From Mycobacterium sp. Root135 (GTDB lineage: Bacteria > Actinomycetota > Actinomycetes > Mycobacteriales > Mycobacteriaceae), in assembly GCF_001426545.1 (NCBI RefSeq), contig NZ_LMEZ01000005.1, forward strand, positions 342,903 through 406,902: a stretch of DNA of 64,000 nucleotides. Direction: 5' to 3'. The position numbers and the translations under genes were made by a program. Positions 52,123 to 60,712 of the stretch are shown in pieces (position 1 is the stretch's first letter; every line of letters starts with the position of its first letter). The notes beneath the pieces are model-generated. The model was not told where the DNA came from, did no database searches, and saw only the letters and a program-made list of their open reading frames with translations.

Positions 52123-52803
52123 GTGACCGCCAAGACTCGCATCGCAGGATCCATCGCGGCCGCCGTACTGTACGGCGCCGCGACCGTCGCACCTGCTTGG
52201 GCCATCGACGACATCAAGCCGTTCGGGCAGCAGGAGACCGTCCGAGACGCCGCCGGAATCGACATCGGCTACACCGTCCGCGGCCTCTCCCCCAGCGCCG
52301 ACGTCATCCCCTACCCCGTCGCCGGGCGCCTGTACGAGGCGATGGTGACCGCCGACGCCGTTCAGGGACCTGCGACGCCGGTGATCCCGTTCTTCAACGC
52401 CCGCAGCGAGAACGGCGACAACTACCGCGTGCTCGCCAACGTCTTCACGCCGCAGGGACTCAGCGGTGCGACGCTCCCGCCGGGCGGGAGCACAACGGGC
52501 AAGCTCTACTTCGACGTCGTCGGCCCCGTGCCCAACAGCGTGGTCTACAACGACGGCACCCACGACGTGCTCGGCTGGGTCGACACCGGCGGTCAGCCGG
52601 CCACCGGCGGCGGCGCGACCGGGTCAACCGGCGCGGCGGAAGTCGGCGGCGGCGCGGAGTCCCGAGGAGTGACCGGGTCGACCGGGCCGAACTTCACCGG
52701 GCCGAGCACCACGGCCGGCGACCAGAACGGTGCGGGCGGTGGCGGCGGCCAAAGCACCGCCGGGAGTGACGTCGAAGGCGGGGACGGCTCCGGGGTCGGA
52801 TAG
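52123..52803 (+). CDS. Secreted DUF1942 (MPT63-like) protein
   Basis: This 226-residue exported protein has a Sec signal peptide of 27 residues ending APAWA. An Ig-like DUF1942 domain resembling the secreted antigen MPT63 follows (TVRGLSPSADVIPYPVAGRLYEA, VIPFFNARSENGDNYRVL). From about residue 165 the tail is Gly/Ser/Thr-rich and low in complexity. The start is GTG 52123, with GAGGGGA upstream. It ends one base short of the stop codon of the convergent SRPBCC gene. The molecular role of this family is unknown. Confidence 0.82.
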   Translation: MTAKTRIAGSIAAAVLYGAATVAPAWAIDDIKPFGQQETVRDAAGIDIGYTVRGLSPSADVIPYPVAGRLYEAMVTADAVQGPATPVIPFFNARSENGDNYRVLANVFTPQGLSGATLPPGGSTTGKLYFDVVGPVPNSVVYNDGTHDVLGWVDTGGQPATGGGATGSTGAAEVGGGAESRGVTGSTGPNFTGPSTTAGDQNGAGGGGGQSTAGSDVEGGDGSGVG

Positions 52804-52804
52804 C

Positions 52805-53269
52805 TCAGCCGCCCTCCGCGGTCCGCTTGATCGCCGCCAAGGTCACCGGAATGCCTTCCTTGGCGGCCTTCGTCCGGATCGCGACCTGCTCGTCGGCCTT
52901 CTCGCCGAAGCGGCCGCGGAAGCCTTCGATGCCCGCGGGTTCGAAGGACCAGTGCTCGGTGAGGCGCGTTCCGCCCTCGGCCGGCTCCAGGCTGAAGCCC
53001 CAGCGCACCCAGCCGTCGTTGACCACCCAAGAGAACTCGCGGCCCGGGTCTGCGGCCACGACCCGGCTACGGGTCTCCCACGTGCGCTTGCCGTCGTCGT
53101 TTCGTCCGGTGAAGTACGAGCCGACGGTCGGACCGCCGCCCTCGTCCCACCAGCAGGCCCGGCACTGCGGGCTCCACTCGCCGATCCGGGTCACGTCGGA
53201 CACCAATGCGTAGAGGGTGTCCGCGTCGGCGTTCACCACCACGGAATCACTGAACGTCAGATCGCTCAT
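52805..53269 (-). CDS. SRPBCC / polyketide cyclase-like lipid-binding protein
   Basis: This 154-residue START-like fold protein has VNADADTLYALVSDVTRIGEWSP and GRNDDGKRTWETRSRV, then LTEHWSFEPAGIEGFRGRF. Such proteins bind hydrophobic ligands; function is not predictable. The ATG at 53269 overlaps the stop of the glycosyltransferase gene (ATGA). It is the last gene of the leftward ponA1 operon; the longer open frame through 54937 is antisense-like and rejected. Confidence 0.82.
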   Translation of the reverse strand: MSDLTFSDSVVVNADADTLYALVSDVTRIGEWSPQCRACWWDEGGGPTVGSYFTGRNDDGKRTWETRSRVVAADPGREFSWVVNDGWVRWGFSLEPAEGGTRLTEHWSFEPAGIEGFRGRFGEKADEQVAIRTKAAKEGIPVTLAAIKRTAEGG

Positions 53270-54891
53270 GTCAGCGTCAACTCCTTCTCGGGTTCGACCG
53301 TCGGCGCGGGCGGCGTGGGCCGCAGCCGCGAGGGCAACCATCTGGGCGGGGCGTCCAGCGCGTGTTCGAACACCCCACCCGACGGGTCGTCGACTCCGCC
53401 GCGGCGGACGACGTCCAACTCGGGACGGTAGATCTGGCGGATTACCAAGGCGCACAACGCAACCACTGCGATGTCCCGCAGCAGGACCGTGGCCGTGAAC
53501 CACTCCTGCGGCAAGCCCATCTTCGCCTCGCCGAACAGGTACAGCATCCGGGGCACCCAGACCAAGGCGTCGACCGTCATCCACGCCAACAGGATTCGTC
53601 GTTGCGGCAGCGCGAGCACCGCCAGCGGCACCAACCACAACGAGTACTGCGGACTCCACACCTTGTTGGTCAGCAGGAAGGCCGCGATCACCAGGAAGGC
53701 CAACTGCGCCAACCGGGGACGACGCTGGGCCGTCAACCCGACATAGGCGATGCCGCACAGGCACACCGCGAACAACACGGCCGTCACCGCGTTGGTCACC
53801 GACGGCGGCTCCCAGAACCCCAGGTTCGGATCGAAGCCCCGCCACCCCGTGAACGACTTCACGACGTTGTAGATCGAATCCATGTCGTCGCCGCGACGGG
53901 TGTTGAGCCGGAAGAATTCCGACCATCCGCGCGGGTACAGCACCATGATCGGCAGGTTGACCACCAGCCACGTCACCACCGCGACGCCGGCGGTCTTGCC
54001 CACCTCGCGCATGCGGCCCGTGCGCAACCCCAGGATCACCAACGGCACGATCAGCAGCAGCGGGTACAGCTTGAGCGCCACCCCGATGCCGATCAGCGCG
54101 CCCGCTACGGCCGGTCGGCGACGCGACCACGCCAGCATCGCGCCCGCCGCACACGCCGTCGCCAACGCGTCGAAGTTGGTGAAGATCTGGAAGATCACCA
54201 ACGGTGACCCGGCGACCAGCGCCGCGTCCCAGATCCGGCGCCCCGCCAACAGCGTCGTCGCCCATACCGTGGCCAACCACGCCAACGCCAACCCGAACGC
54301 GGAGATGTTGAAGAACATCACCACCTCGGCGACCACCGGAATCGACACCAGCTTCGTCAACGCCGTGTACGTCTTGGCCAACGCCATCGACACGTACTGG
54401 TACAGCCCGGTGAGCACCGGATACTCCATGTACCGCACGGCGGGTGTGCCGTCGTACTGGATCTGCTGCGCGCCGGTGGAGTCCTTCTCCGTCCACGACG
54501 ACTTGTACGGAAACTTGCCCTGGCTCAACAACTCCGCGGTGTACAGCGGCACGGTGTCCGAGTAGCAGAGCTCGTAGTACGCCCGCTGGTTCTCCCAGAT
54601 GGCGACCCGCTGGTCGGCGGTCCCGGTGCCGGTCGACTGCAGGCACGCCGCCTTGGTCGAGTAGCCCAGCGCCAAGAACAGCAGCGCGATGATCAGCATG
54701 ACGCGCAGCGGCGTCATGAACCGGGCCCGGCCGATCAGCGCGTGCTTGCCCACCGGCCCGCCGATGGCACCGGCCAGCGCCGCACCGATGGTGTCGGTCC
54801 GGCTGGGGAAGTCGCGGGCGTCGTCGCTGCGCAAGTCTTCGGCCAAAGGTGCCGGAGACACCGTCGACCGATCTGGGTCCTGGCCGATCAC
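53266..54891 (-). CDS. GT87-type polyprenyl-phosphate mannosyltransferase-like membrane protein (Rv0051-like)
   Basis: This 541-residue multipass membrane protein has about ten hydrophobic segments from residue 64 to 490. The GT-C family traits are visible: a first large extracytoplasmic loop after TM1 with several aromatic/acidic residues, FTNFDALATACAAGAML, GVALKLYPLLLIVPL and NKVWSPQYSLWLVPL. It matches the position of Rv0051 next to ponA1. A role in cell-envelope mannan or glycan assembly is plausible. The start ATG overlaps the ponA1 stop by 4 bp. Confidence 0.85.
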   Translation of the reverse strand: MIGQDPDRSTVSPAPLAEDLRSDDARDFPSRTDTIGAALAGAIGGPVGKHALIGRARFMTPLRVMLIIALLFLALGYSTKAACLQSTGTGTADQRVAIWENQRAYYELCYSDTVPLYTAELLSQGKFPYKSSWTEKDSTGAQQIQYDGTPAVRYMEYPVLTGLYQYVSMALAKTYTALTKLVSIPVVAEVVMFFNISAFGLALAWLATVWATTLLAGRRIWDAALVAGSPLVIFQIFTNFDALATACAAGAMLAWSRRRPAVAGALIGIGVALKLYPLLLIVPLVILGLRTGRMREVGKTAGVAVVTWLVVNLPIMVLYPRGWSEFFRLNTRRGDDMDSIYNVVKSFTGWRGFDPNLGFWEPPSVTNAVTAVLFAVCLCGIAYVGLTAQRRPRLAQLAFLVIAAFLLTNKVWSPQYSLWLVPLAVLALPQRRILLAWMTVDALVWVPRMLYLFGEAKMGLPQEWFTATVLLRDIAVVALCALVIRQIYRPELDVVRRGGVDDPSGGVFEHALDAPPRWLPSRLRPTPPAPTVEPEKELTLT

Positions 54892-57389
54892 GGCGGAGGC
54901 GGCGGCGCAGTGATCGTCGGAGTGGCAGCCGGATCACCGGGAGGCGGCGGCGCCCCCGGCGGCGGCAGCTGAATCGTCGTCGGCGGGCCGAACGGAATCG
55001 TGATGCCGGGACCCAACTCGATCGTCGGCTGAATCACCGTCTCCGACGGCGGCGGCGGGGGTGGTGGCGGAGGCGGCGGCGCGGCCGGTGGACCCGCATA
55101 GCCGCCGATCTCCGTCGGCTTCGGGAACGACTCGTTGTCGGTGCCCTCGAGGGCGCCGTCCATCGTGGCCTTCCAGATGTCGGACGGAATGCCCGACCCG
55201 TAGACCGACCCGCCCGACTTGTTCTCCAGCGGCTTGGTGCCCTCGGTGGTACCCACCCAGACCGCGGTCGACAGCGACGGCGTGTAGCCGACCATCCACG
55301 CGTCGCGGTTGGCGTCGGTGTCACCCAGTTGGTTGGTTCCGGTCTTGGCCGCGGACGGACGGCCGCCGGCCAGGTTGTGACCCCTGGAGTAGCCGGCGAT
55401 CGGCTGCATCGCGGAGGTGACGTTGTCGGCGACGGCCTTGTCGATCCGCTGCTCGCCTGGATCGTCCTGCGTCGCCGCGTCGAACAACGTCTGCCCGTCG
55501 GATCGGACGACCTTCTGGATGAAGTGCGGCCGGTGGTAGACGCCTGAGTTGGCCAGGGTGGCGTAGGCCGAGGCCATGTCGATCACCCGCGACTGGTACT
55601 GACCGAGCACGACGCCGTTGTTCGGCGGTCCGCCCTTGCCGTCCTCGGACAGCGTGTGCTCGACGCCGGGGAAGCTCTCGGCGACACCAGCGGCATGGGC
55701 GGCGTCTGCGACGTCCTGCGGGCCGTTCTTCAGCTTCAGCATCAGCCGGTAGTAGCTGGTGTTGAGCGACATCTTCAGCGCCTGGGCGATGTTGCAGGTT
55801 CCGCAACCCTCGCCTTCCACGTTGCCGATCTTGATGCCGTTGACCTCTACCGGCGAGCTGTCCACCTGGTACCCGAGCCCGATGCCCTGCTGCAGCGCAG
55901 CCACCAGTGCGAAGACCTTGAACGACGACCCCGTCGGCAATCCGGCCTGCGCGAAGTCGAAGCCGTTGGCGTCGGACCCTCCGTAGTAGGCCTTGACCCC
56001 GCCCGTCTTCGGGTCGACCGAGGCGACGGCCGTCCGCATGTCCGGATCCTGGCCCTCCATGTACTCGGCTACCGCGTCCTCGGCGGACTTCTGCGCCTTC
56101 GGGTCGATCGTCGTCGTGATCTGGAGACCCTCGGTGTTCAACGTCTGCTCGTCGATGTTGAACAGATCCATCAGTTCCTTGGTGACCTGACGTTCGATCA
56201 GGCCGTTCGGTCCACTGGTCTGGTTCTGCGCGCGCGCCTGGTCCGGCGGGACGGTCGGGGGGAACACCTGCGCGGAGCGGTCGTTGGGCGACAGCGCACC
56301 CATCGTGACCATGCCGTCGAGCACCCAGTTCCACCGCTCGGCCGAACCCTCTGGGTCGACGGCGGGGTCGAGCCCCGACGGCTGCTGGATCAACGCCGCG
56401 AGAAGCGCGCCCTCCGCCACGTTGAGCTGCTCGACGGGCTTGCCGAAGTACGCCTGCGAGGCCGCGCCGATGCCGTAGGCACCCCGTCCGAAGTAGATGA
56501 TGTTGAGGTAGGACTGCAACACCTGGTCCTTGGACCACTCCCCCGACATCTTGGTGGAGATGACGAGTTCCTTGGCCTTGCGCACCAGCCCGCCGACGCC
56601 GGATCGGGCGTCGCCGACCAATGCGTTCTTGACGTACTGCTGGGTGATCGTGGACCCGCCCTGCAGGTCGCCACCGAAGATGTTGTTCTTGAAGGCGCGA
56701 AGGAAACCGGTGAACGAGAACCCGGGGTTGGTATAGAAGTCACGGTCCTCGGCCGCCATCACCGCGTTGCGCACCTGCACCGGGATCTGGTCGATGTCGA
56801 CGTCGACGCGGTTGCCCTCGGGGGGCACGATCCTGGCGAGCTCGCTGCCGTCGCTGGCCAGGATCGTCGACACCTGGTTGGTCCGGATGTCTCCTGGCTT
56901 CGGGATGTCGACGATCATGTACGCCATCGCGAACGTCACGATCGGCAGCAGGATGCAGATCGCCAACGCGGCCAACGACCCGCGGCGAACCCACTTCCAG
57001 TTGACGTTGAACTGTCGCCCGCCCGAACCGCCACCGGGTGGCCGGCCACCGCCGGGCGGACCTGGCGGTGGTGGCTTCGGCGGCGGGGTGCCGTCCAACG
57101 CGGCCTTGACGACGTCGATCGGGTCGCGGTACTGAGCCGGGCGCGCGTCGCGCACCGGCGGGATGACCATCGTCTGGCGGTCGTCGTGGCGCCGAGGATC
57201 ACGCTGCTGCGGCTGCTGCGGGGGGCGCGGCGGCTGGGGCTGCTGCTGTTGTGGCTGCTGTGGCAACGCCCGCGTCGCACCGTCCGACTGGGACGGCGCG
57301 GAGTGTCGCGGTTGCGCGACGCCACCGTCGGCCGAGGTCCCCTTGCGGATGTCGTCGGCCGACCGGTCTTGTCGCCCTTCGCTATTCAC
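54888..57389 (-). CDS. ponA1: Bifunctional penicillin-binding protein PonA1 (class A)
   Basis: This 833-residue class A PBP polymerises and cross-links peptidoglycan. A cytoplasmic Pro/Gln-rich region (about 40-125) precedes TM 137-160. The GT51 domain has catalytic Glu214 in AAEDRDFYT and GGSTITQQYVKNAL; the transpeptidase domain has Ser488-x-x-Lys491, SLNTSYY and AAKTGTN. The C-terminal tail is Pro-rich with a run of Pro near 756. The start is most likely GTG 57389, overlapping the DUF5318 stop region by 8 bp, with AGGAG 13 bases upstream. It heads the leftward operon with the glycosyltransferase and SRPBCC genes. Confidence 0.94.
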   Translation of the reverse strand: MNSEGRQDRSADDIRKGTSADGGVAQPRHSAPSQSDGATRALPQQPQQQQPQPPRPPQQPQQRDPRRHDDRQTMVIPPVRDARPAQYRDPIDVVKAALDGTPPPKPPPPGPPGGGRPPGGGSGGRQFNVNWKWVRRGSLAALAICILLPIVTFAMAYMIVDIPKPGDIRTNQVSTILASDGSELARIVPPEGNRVDVDIDQIPVQVRNAVMAAEDRDFYTNPGFSFTGFLRAFKNNIFGGDLQGGSTITQQYVKNALVGDARSGVGGLVRKAKELVISTKMSGEWSKDQVLQSYLNIIYFGRGAYGIGAASQAYFGKPVEQLNVAEGALLAALIQQPSGLDPAVDPEGSAERWNWVLDGMVTMGALSPNDRSAQVFPPTVPPDQARAQNQTSGPNGLIERQVTKELMDLFNIDEQTLNTEGLQITTTIDPKAQKSAEDAVAEYMEGQDPDMRTAVASVDPKTGGVKAYYGGSDANGFDFAQAGLPTGSSFKVFALVAALQQGIGLGYQVDSSPVEVNGIKIGNVEGEGCGTCNIAQALKMSLNTSYYRLMLKLKNGPQDVADAAHAAGVAESFPGVEHTLSEDGKGGPPNNGVVLGQYQSRVIDMASAYATLANSGVYHRPHFIQKVVRSDGQTLFDAATQDDPGEQRIDKAVADNVTSAMQPIAGYSRGHNLAGGRPSAAKTGTNQLGDTDANRDAWMVGYTPSLSTAVWVGTTEGTKPLENKSGGSVYGSGIPSDIWKATMDGALEGTDNESFPKPTEIGGYAGPPAAPPPPPPPPPPPSETVIQPTIELGPGITIPFGPPTTIQLPPPGAPPPPGDPAATPTITAPPPPP

Positions 57390-57816
57390 TGGCGGTACGC
57401 GCTCCTGAGCGCGCCGACTTGGTGTTCTTGGTGCGCGTCGCTCCTCCGTGAGGACGTGGCGCGCCCAACACATAGCTCTTCACCAAATGATTCCAACTGC
57501 AAGTTCTACATACCTCCACCACGTGCACCGCGAATTCGTCGAACTTGGCTGCCAGCATCACCAGCTCCTCGGTGGAGCGGGCGGATCCGGACACTGCTCC
57601 GAGATGATCACCGAACACCCACGACACCAGCGTGAGCTGCTCCTTGCGACATATCGGACACATCACCTGACTGGACTTGCCGTGGAACTTCGCGGCGCGC
57701 AGCAGATACGGATTGGCGTCACAGACCTCTGAAACACCCGTGCGGCCCGAGTACACCTCGGCCAGCAGGGACCGCCGCTTGAGCGCGTAGTCCACCACCT
57801 GTCGCTGCAATCGCAC
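57382..57816 (-). CDS. DUF5318 family zinc-ribbon protein (Rv0049-like)
   Basis: This 144-residue protein has two Cys pairs (CPIC and CRTC) that can form a zinc site. Its N-terminus VRLQRQVVDYALKRRSLLAEVYSGRTG is typical of the family and matches my memory of Rv0049. The GTG at 57816 gives the family length; an ATG at 57885 would add 23 Gly/Arg-rich residues. It lies upstream of and overlaps ponA1, and diverges from the DUF1707 gene. Function unknown. Confidence 0.75.
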   Translation of the reverse strand: MRLQRQVVDYALKRRSLLAEVYSGRTGVSEVCDANPYLLRAAKFHGKSSQVMCPICRKEQLTLVSWVFGDHLGAVSGSARSTEELVMLAAKFDEFAVHVVEVCRTCSWNHLVKSYVLGAPRPHGGATRTKNTKSARSGARTASE

Positions 57817-57926
57817 GATGACCAGAGTACGTCGGCCCCCCTTTCGCGCAGCTTCGACTCCGCCACCTTCACCCCTGTTCGACATCTGGTCTGCGGCGAT
57901 GGCACGTGAACTCCTACGATCCGTCA

Positions 57927-58793
57927 ATGGCGACTCGGCAGACAGCAGGTACACGGGCGAAGGACAGCGACCGCAACAACACCTGCCAGGTACTCGACAG
58001 CGCGCTCGGCGACGGGCAACTGTCCGGGGAGGAGCACCGCATCCGGGTCGCGGCCGCCACCACCGCCGCGACGCTCGGCGACCTCCAACAGCTGGTGGAA
58101 GACCTGCAGAACGACAACGCACCGGTCCAGATGCCCGACTTGAAGAAGCCCTCGCGGATGATCGGCGGTGACAGCGGCTGGGGCATGCGCGCCGCCGTGG
58201 CGGGCGTTCTGGTGGTTCTCGGCATCGCCATTGGCTGGGGGTTGTACGGCAACACCACCTCGCCGTTGAGCTTCACCTCCGACCCCGGCGCCAAGTCCGA
58301 CGGCATCCCCGCGAAGGTGATCACCCCGCCCAAGCAGCTGCAGTCACTCGGCGGGCTGACCGGCCTGATGGAACAGATGCGTCAACGCTTCGGCGACACC
58401 ATGGGCTACGGCCTGACGATCTATCCGGACTACGCCGTGCTCTATCGGCCCGACCCCACCGACGACCGGCGCAAGCTCAACTACACGTACCGCGGCGGGT
58501 TCGACGATCCGTATCCGGCCACCAAGAGCTCGGACGACACTCTGGTCGACCTGAGCGCCTTCGACGTCAAGACCGTCGTCGGGATCATCAGGGGCGCCCC
58601 CGAGACGGTCGGACTACAGCAGAAGGACGTCGAGGCCGACGACACCTACCTCACGATCGACCCGGCCCGCGACCCCACCATGCCCGGCACGCTGACTCTG
58701 CGCGTCAGCGTCTCCAGTGACTTCGGCAGCGGGTCCATCACCTTCGCCGGCGACGGCACGATCAAGCGCATCGACGGCCCGCCGCCAAAATAG
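57927..58793 (+). CDS. DUF1707 membrane protein (Rv0048c-like)
   Basis: This 288-residue protein has an N-terminal DUF1707 domain (RAKDSDRNNTCQVLDSAL, LSGEEHRIRVAAATTAATLGDL) and one transmembrane helix at about residues 86-105. The exported domain carries QSLGGLTGLMEQMRQRFGDT and YAVLYRPD. The topology suggests a cytoplasmic N-terminus and an extracytoplasmic lipid- or wall-facing domain. I prefer ATG 57927 over the GTG at 57906 because family members start MATR-. It diverges from the DUF5318-ponA1 operon. Confidence 0.8.
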   Translation: MATRQTAGTRAKDSDRNNTCQVLDSALGDGQLSGEEHRIRVAAATTAATLGDLQQLVEDLQNDNAPVQMPDLKKPSRMIGGDSGWGMRAAVAGVLVVLGIAIGWGLYGNTTSPLSFTSDPGAKSDGIPAKVITPPKQLQSLGGLTGLMEQMRQRFGDTMGYGLTIYPDYAVLYRPDPTDDRRKLNYTYRGGFDDPYPATKSSDDTLVDLSAFDVKTVVGIIRGAPETVGLQQKDVEADDTYLTIDPARDPTMPGTLTLRVSVSSDFGSGSITFAGDGTIKRIDGPPPK

Positions 58794-58865
58794 CGGCCCG
58801 ACTCGCCGCCTGACTGGCGGACTTTCCAAAGTGTTGTGTATGTTCGCTTTACGCAGCGCCGTTTA

Positions 58866-58878
58866 TATCGGTGCGATA
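58866..58878. promoter_or_regulatory. Candidate operator TATCGGTGCGATA upstream of the PadR gene
   Basis: A 5-3-5 inverted repeat lies 53 bp before the PadR start in the 138-bp gap after the DUF1707 gene. It could be the regulator's own operator; there is no second copy nearby to support this. Confidence 0.35.
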
Positions 58879-58931
58879 CATTTTTTCGACGGGTGTAATC
58901 GTCGTAGCGAAACCGCATAGGAGGTGATTCG

Positions 58932-59495
58932 ATGCTGGAACTGGCCATCTTGGGACTCCTCATCGAGTCACCGATGCACGGCTACGAGCTGCGCAAGAGG
59001 CTGACGGGCCTGCTCGGAGCCTTCCGGGCGTTCTCCTACGGCTCTCTGTATCCGGCCCTGCGCCGGATGCAAGCCGACGGCCTCATCGTCGAGGAGTCGG
59101 ACCCCGTCGGTGCCGTCAAGATGCGGCGGGCCCGGCGGGTCTACGTCCTCACCGACGCCGGCAAGCTCCGCTTCACCGAGCTCGTCGCCGACACCGGTCC
59201 GCAGAACTACACCGACGACGGATTCGGCGTCCACCTGGCCTTCTTCAACCGCACCCCGGCCGAGGCCAGGATGCGCATCCTGGAGGGTCGTCGCCGCCAG
59301 GTGGAGGAACGCCGCGAAGGCCTGCGTGAAGCCATCGCGCGCGCCAGTAATTCACTCGACCGCTACACCCGCCAGCTTCATCAACTCGGGCTCGAGTCCA
59401 GCGAGCGCGAAGTCAAGTGGCTCAACGACCTGATCGCGGCAGAACGCGTCGCCGCTACAGGCCGCCCCGAGACCACCCCCGAACCACAGCCCTAA
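58932..59495 (+). CDS. PadR-family transcriptional regulator (Rv0047c-like)
   Basis: This 187-residue regulator has a PadR winged helix (LAILGLLIESPMHGYELRKRL, SYGSLYPALRRMQADGLI, RRVYVLTDAGKLRF). The C-terminal coiled-coil dimer domain is at about 115-175. GGAGGTGA lies 8 bases before the ATG, one of the strongest ribosome-binding sites in the window. ino1 follows 48 bp downstream on the same strand, so it probably controls inositol synthesis or is merely co-transcribed. Confidence 0.92.
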   Translation: MLELAILGLLIESPMHGYELRKRLTGLLGAFRAFSYGSLYPALRRMQADGLIVEESDPVGAVKMRRARRVYVLTDAGKLRFTELVADTGPQNYTDDGFGVHLAFFNRTPAEARMRILEGRRRQVEERREGLREAIARASNSLDRYTRQLHQLGLESSEREVKWLNDLIAAERVAATGRPETTPEPQP

Positions 59496-59543
59496 ATCCC
59501 CAACACCCGCTTCGCAGTCGTCAGTACAGAAGGAGATCGCCCC

Positions 59544-60620
59544 ATGTCCGAGTCGAATGAAATCCGGGTCGCCATCGTCGGCGTCGGCAACTGCGCCTCG
59601 TCGCTGGTGCAGGGCGTGCAGTACTACCTCGACGCCGACGAGAACTCGACCGTCCCCGGTCTGATGCACGTCAAGCTCGGCAAGTACCACGTCCGCGACG
59701 TGCAGTTCGTCGCCGCGTTCGACGTCGACGCCAAGAAGGTCGGCTTCGACCTCTCCGAGGCCATCTTCGCCTCCGAGAACAACACCATCAAGATCGCCGA
59801 CGTGCCGCCCACCAACGTGACGGTGCAGCGCGGCCCGACGCTCGACGGCATCGGCAAGTACTACTCCGAGACCATCGAGGTGTCCGACACCGAGGCCGTC
59901 GACGTCGTCAAGACGCTCAAGGACGCCAAGGTCGACGTGATGGTGTCCTACCTTCCCGTCGGGTCCGAAGAGGCCGACAAGTTCTACGCGCAGTGCGCCA
60001 TCGACGCCGGCGTGGCGTTCGTCAACGCGCTGCCCGTCTTCATCGCCTCCGACCCCGTCTGGGCCGAGAAGTTCCGTGCCGCAGGCGTTCCCATTGTCGG
60101 CGACGACATCAAGAGCCAGGTCGGCGCCACCATCACCCACCGCGTGATGGCCAAGCTGTTCGAGGACCGCGGCGTGCAACTCGACCGCACCATGCAGCTC
60201 AACGTCGGCGGCAACATGGACTTCCTCAACATGCTGGAGCGCTCGCGCCTCGAGTCGAAGAAGATCTCCAAGACCCAGGCCGTCACCAGCAACCTGCAGC
60301 GCGAGTTCAACGCCAAGGACGTCCACATCGGCCCGTCCGATCACGTCGGCTGGCTCGACGACCGCAAGTGGGCCTACGTCCGCCTCGAGGGCCGCGCCTT
60401 CGGCGACGTGCCGCTGAACCTGGAGTACAAGCTCGAGGTCTGGGACTCGCCGAATTCCGCTGGCGTCATCATCGACGCGGTGCGTGCGGCGAAGATCGCC
60501 CTCGACCGTGGCATCGGCGGACCGGTCGAGGCCGCCTCGGCGTACCTCATGAAGAGCCCGCCCAAGCAGCTGGCCGACGACATCGCGCGCGCCCAGCTGG
60601 AATCGTTCATCGAGGGCTAG
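59544..60620 (+). CDS. ino1: Inositol-3-phosphate synthase
   Basis: This 358-residue NAD-dependent enzyme turns glucose 6-phosphate into 1D-myo-inositol 3-phosphate. That is the first step towards phosphatidylinositol, PIMs, lipoarabinomannan and mycothiol. The NAD loop [17 protein letters not shown] is at residues 9-25. The catalytic-domain stretches [27 protein letters not shown] and [13 protein letters not shown] are intact. AAGGAGA precedes the ATG. Length matches the actinobacterial form. It ends before a strong hairpin at 60637-60696. Confidence 0.96.
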   Translation: MSESNEIRVAIVGVGNCASSLVQGVQYYLDADENSTVPGLMHVKLGKYHVRDVQFVAAFDVDAKKVGFDLSEAIFASENNTIKIADVPPTNVTVQRGPTLDGIGKYYSETIEVSDTEAVDVVKTLKDAKVDVMVSYLPVGSEEADKFYAQCAIDAGVAFVNALPVFIASDPVWAEKFRAAGVPIVGDDIKSQVGATITHRVMAKLFEDRGVQLDRTMQLNVGGNMDFLNMLERSRLESKKISKTQAVTSNLQREFNAKDVHIGPSDHVGWLDDRKWAYVRLEGRAFGDVPLNLEYKLEVWDSPNSAGVIIDAVRAAKIALDRGIGGPVEAASAYLMKSPPKQLADDIARAQLESFIEG

Positions 60621-60636
60621 GTTCCTCAACCTCACC

Positions 60637-60696
60637 ATCGAGTGTGCTGTGGGATCGCGACAACTTCGGTTGAGGCGATCTCACAGCACACTCGAT
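60637..60696. terminator. 22-bp-arm hairpin with a nested TTCG mini-hairpin
   Basis: Arms 60637-60658 and 60675-60696 pair at 21 of 22 positions. The 16-base loop itself holds CAACTTCGGTTG (60661-60672), a 4-bp stem with a TTCG tetraloop. It lies between convergent ino1 and the acetyltransferase gene and probably terminates both. Confidence 0.8.
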
Positions 60697-60712
60697 GCGG
60701 TTTGGGGCGGGG

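Noticed and set aside
53270..54937. Leftward extension of the SRPBCC frame
   Set aside because: It lies in another frame of the membrane glycosyltransferase, which shows clear helices; the true start overlaps that gene's stop at 53266-53269.
55656..57635. 659-residue rightward open frame opposite ponA1
   Set aside because: It is an antisense shadow of the GC-rich ponA1 gene, with Arg/Val/Asp-rich composition and no domain features.
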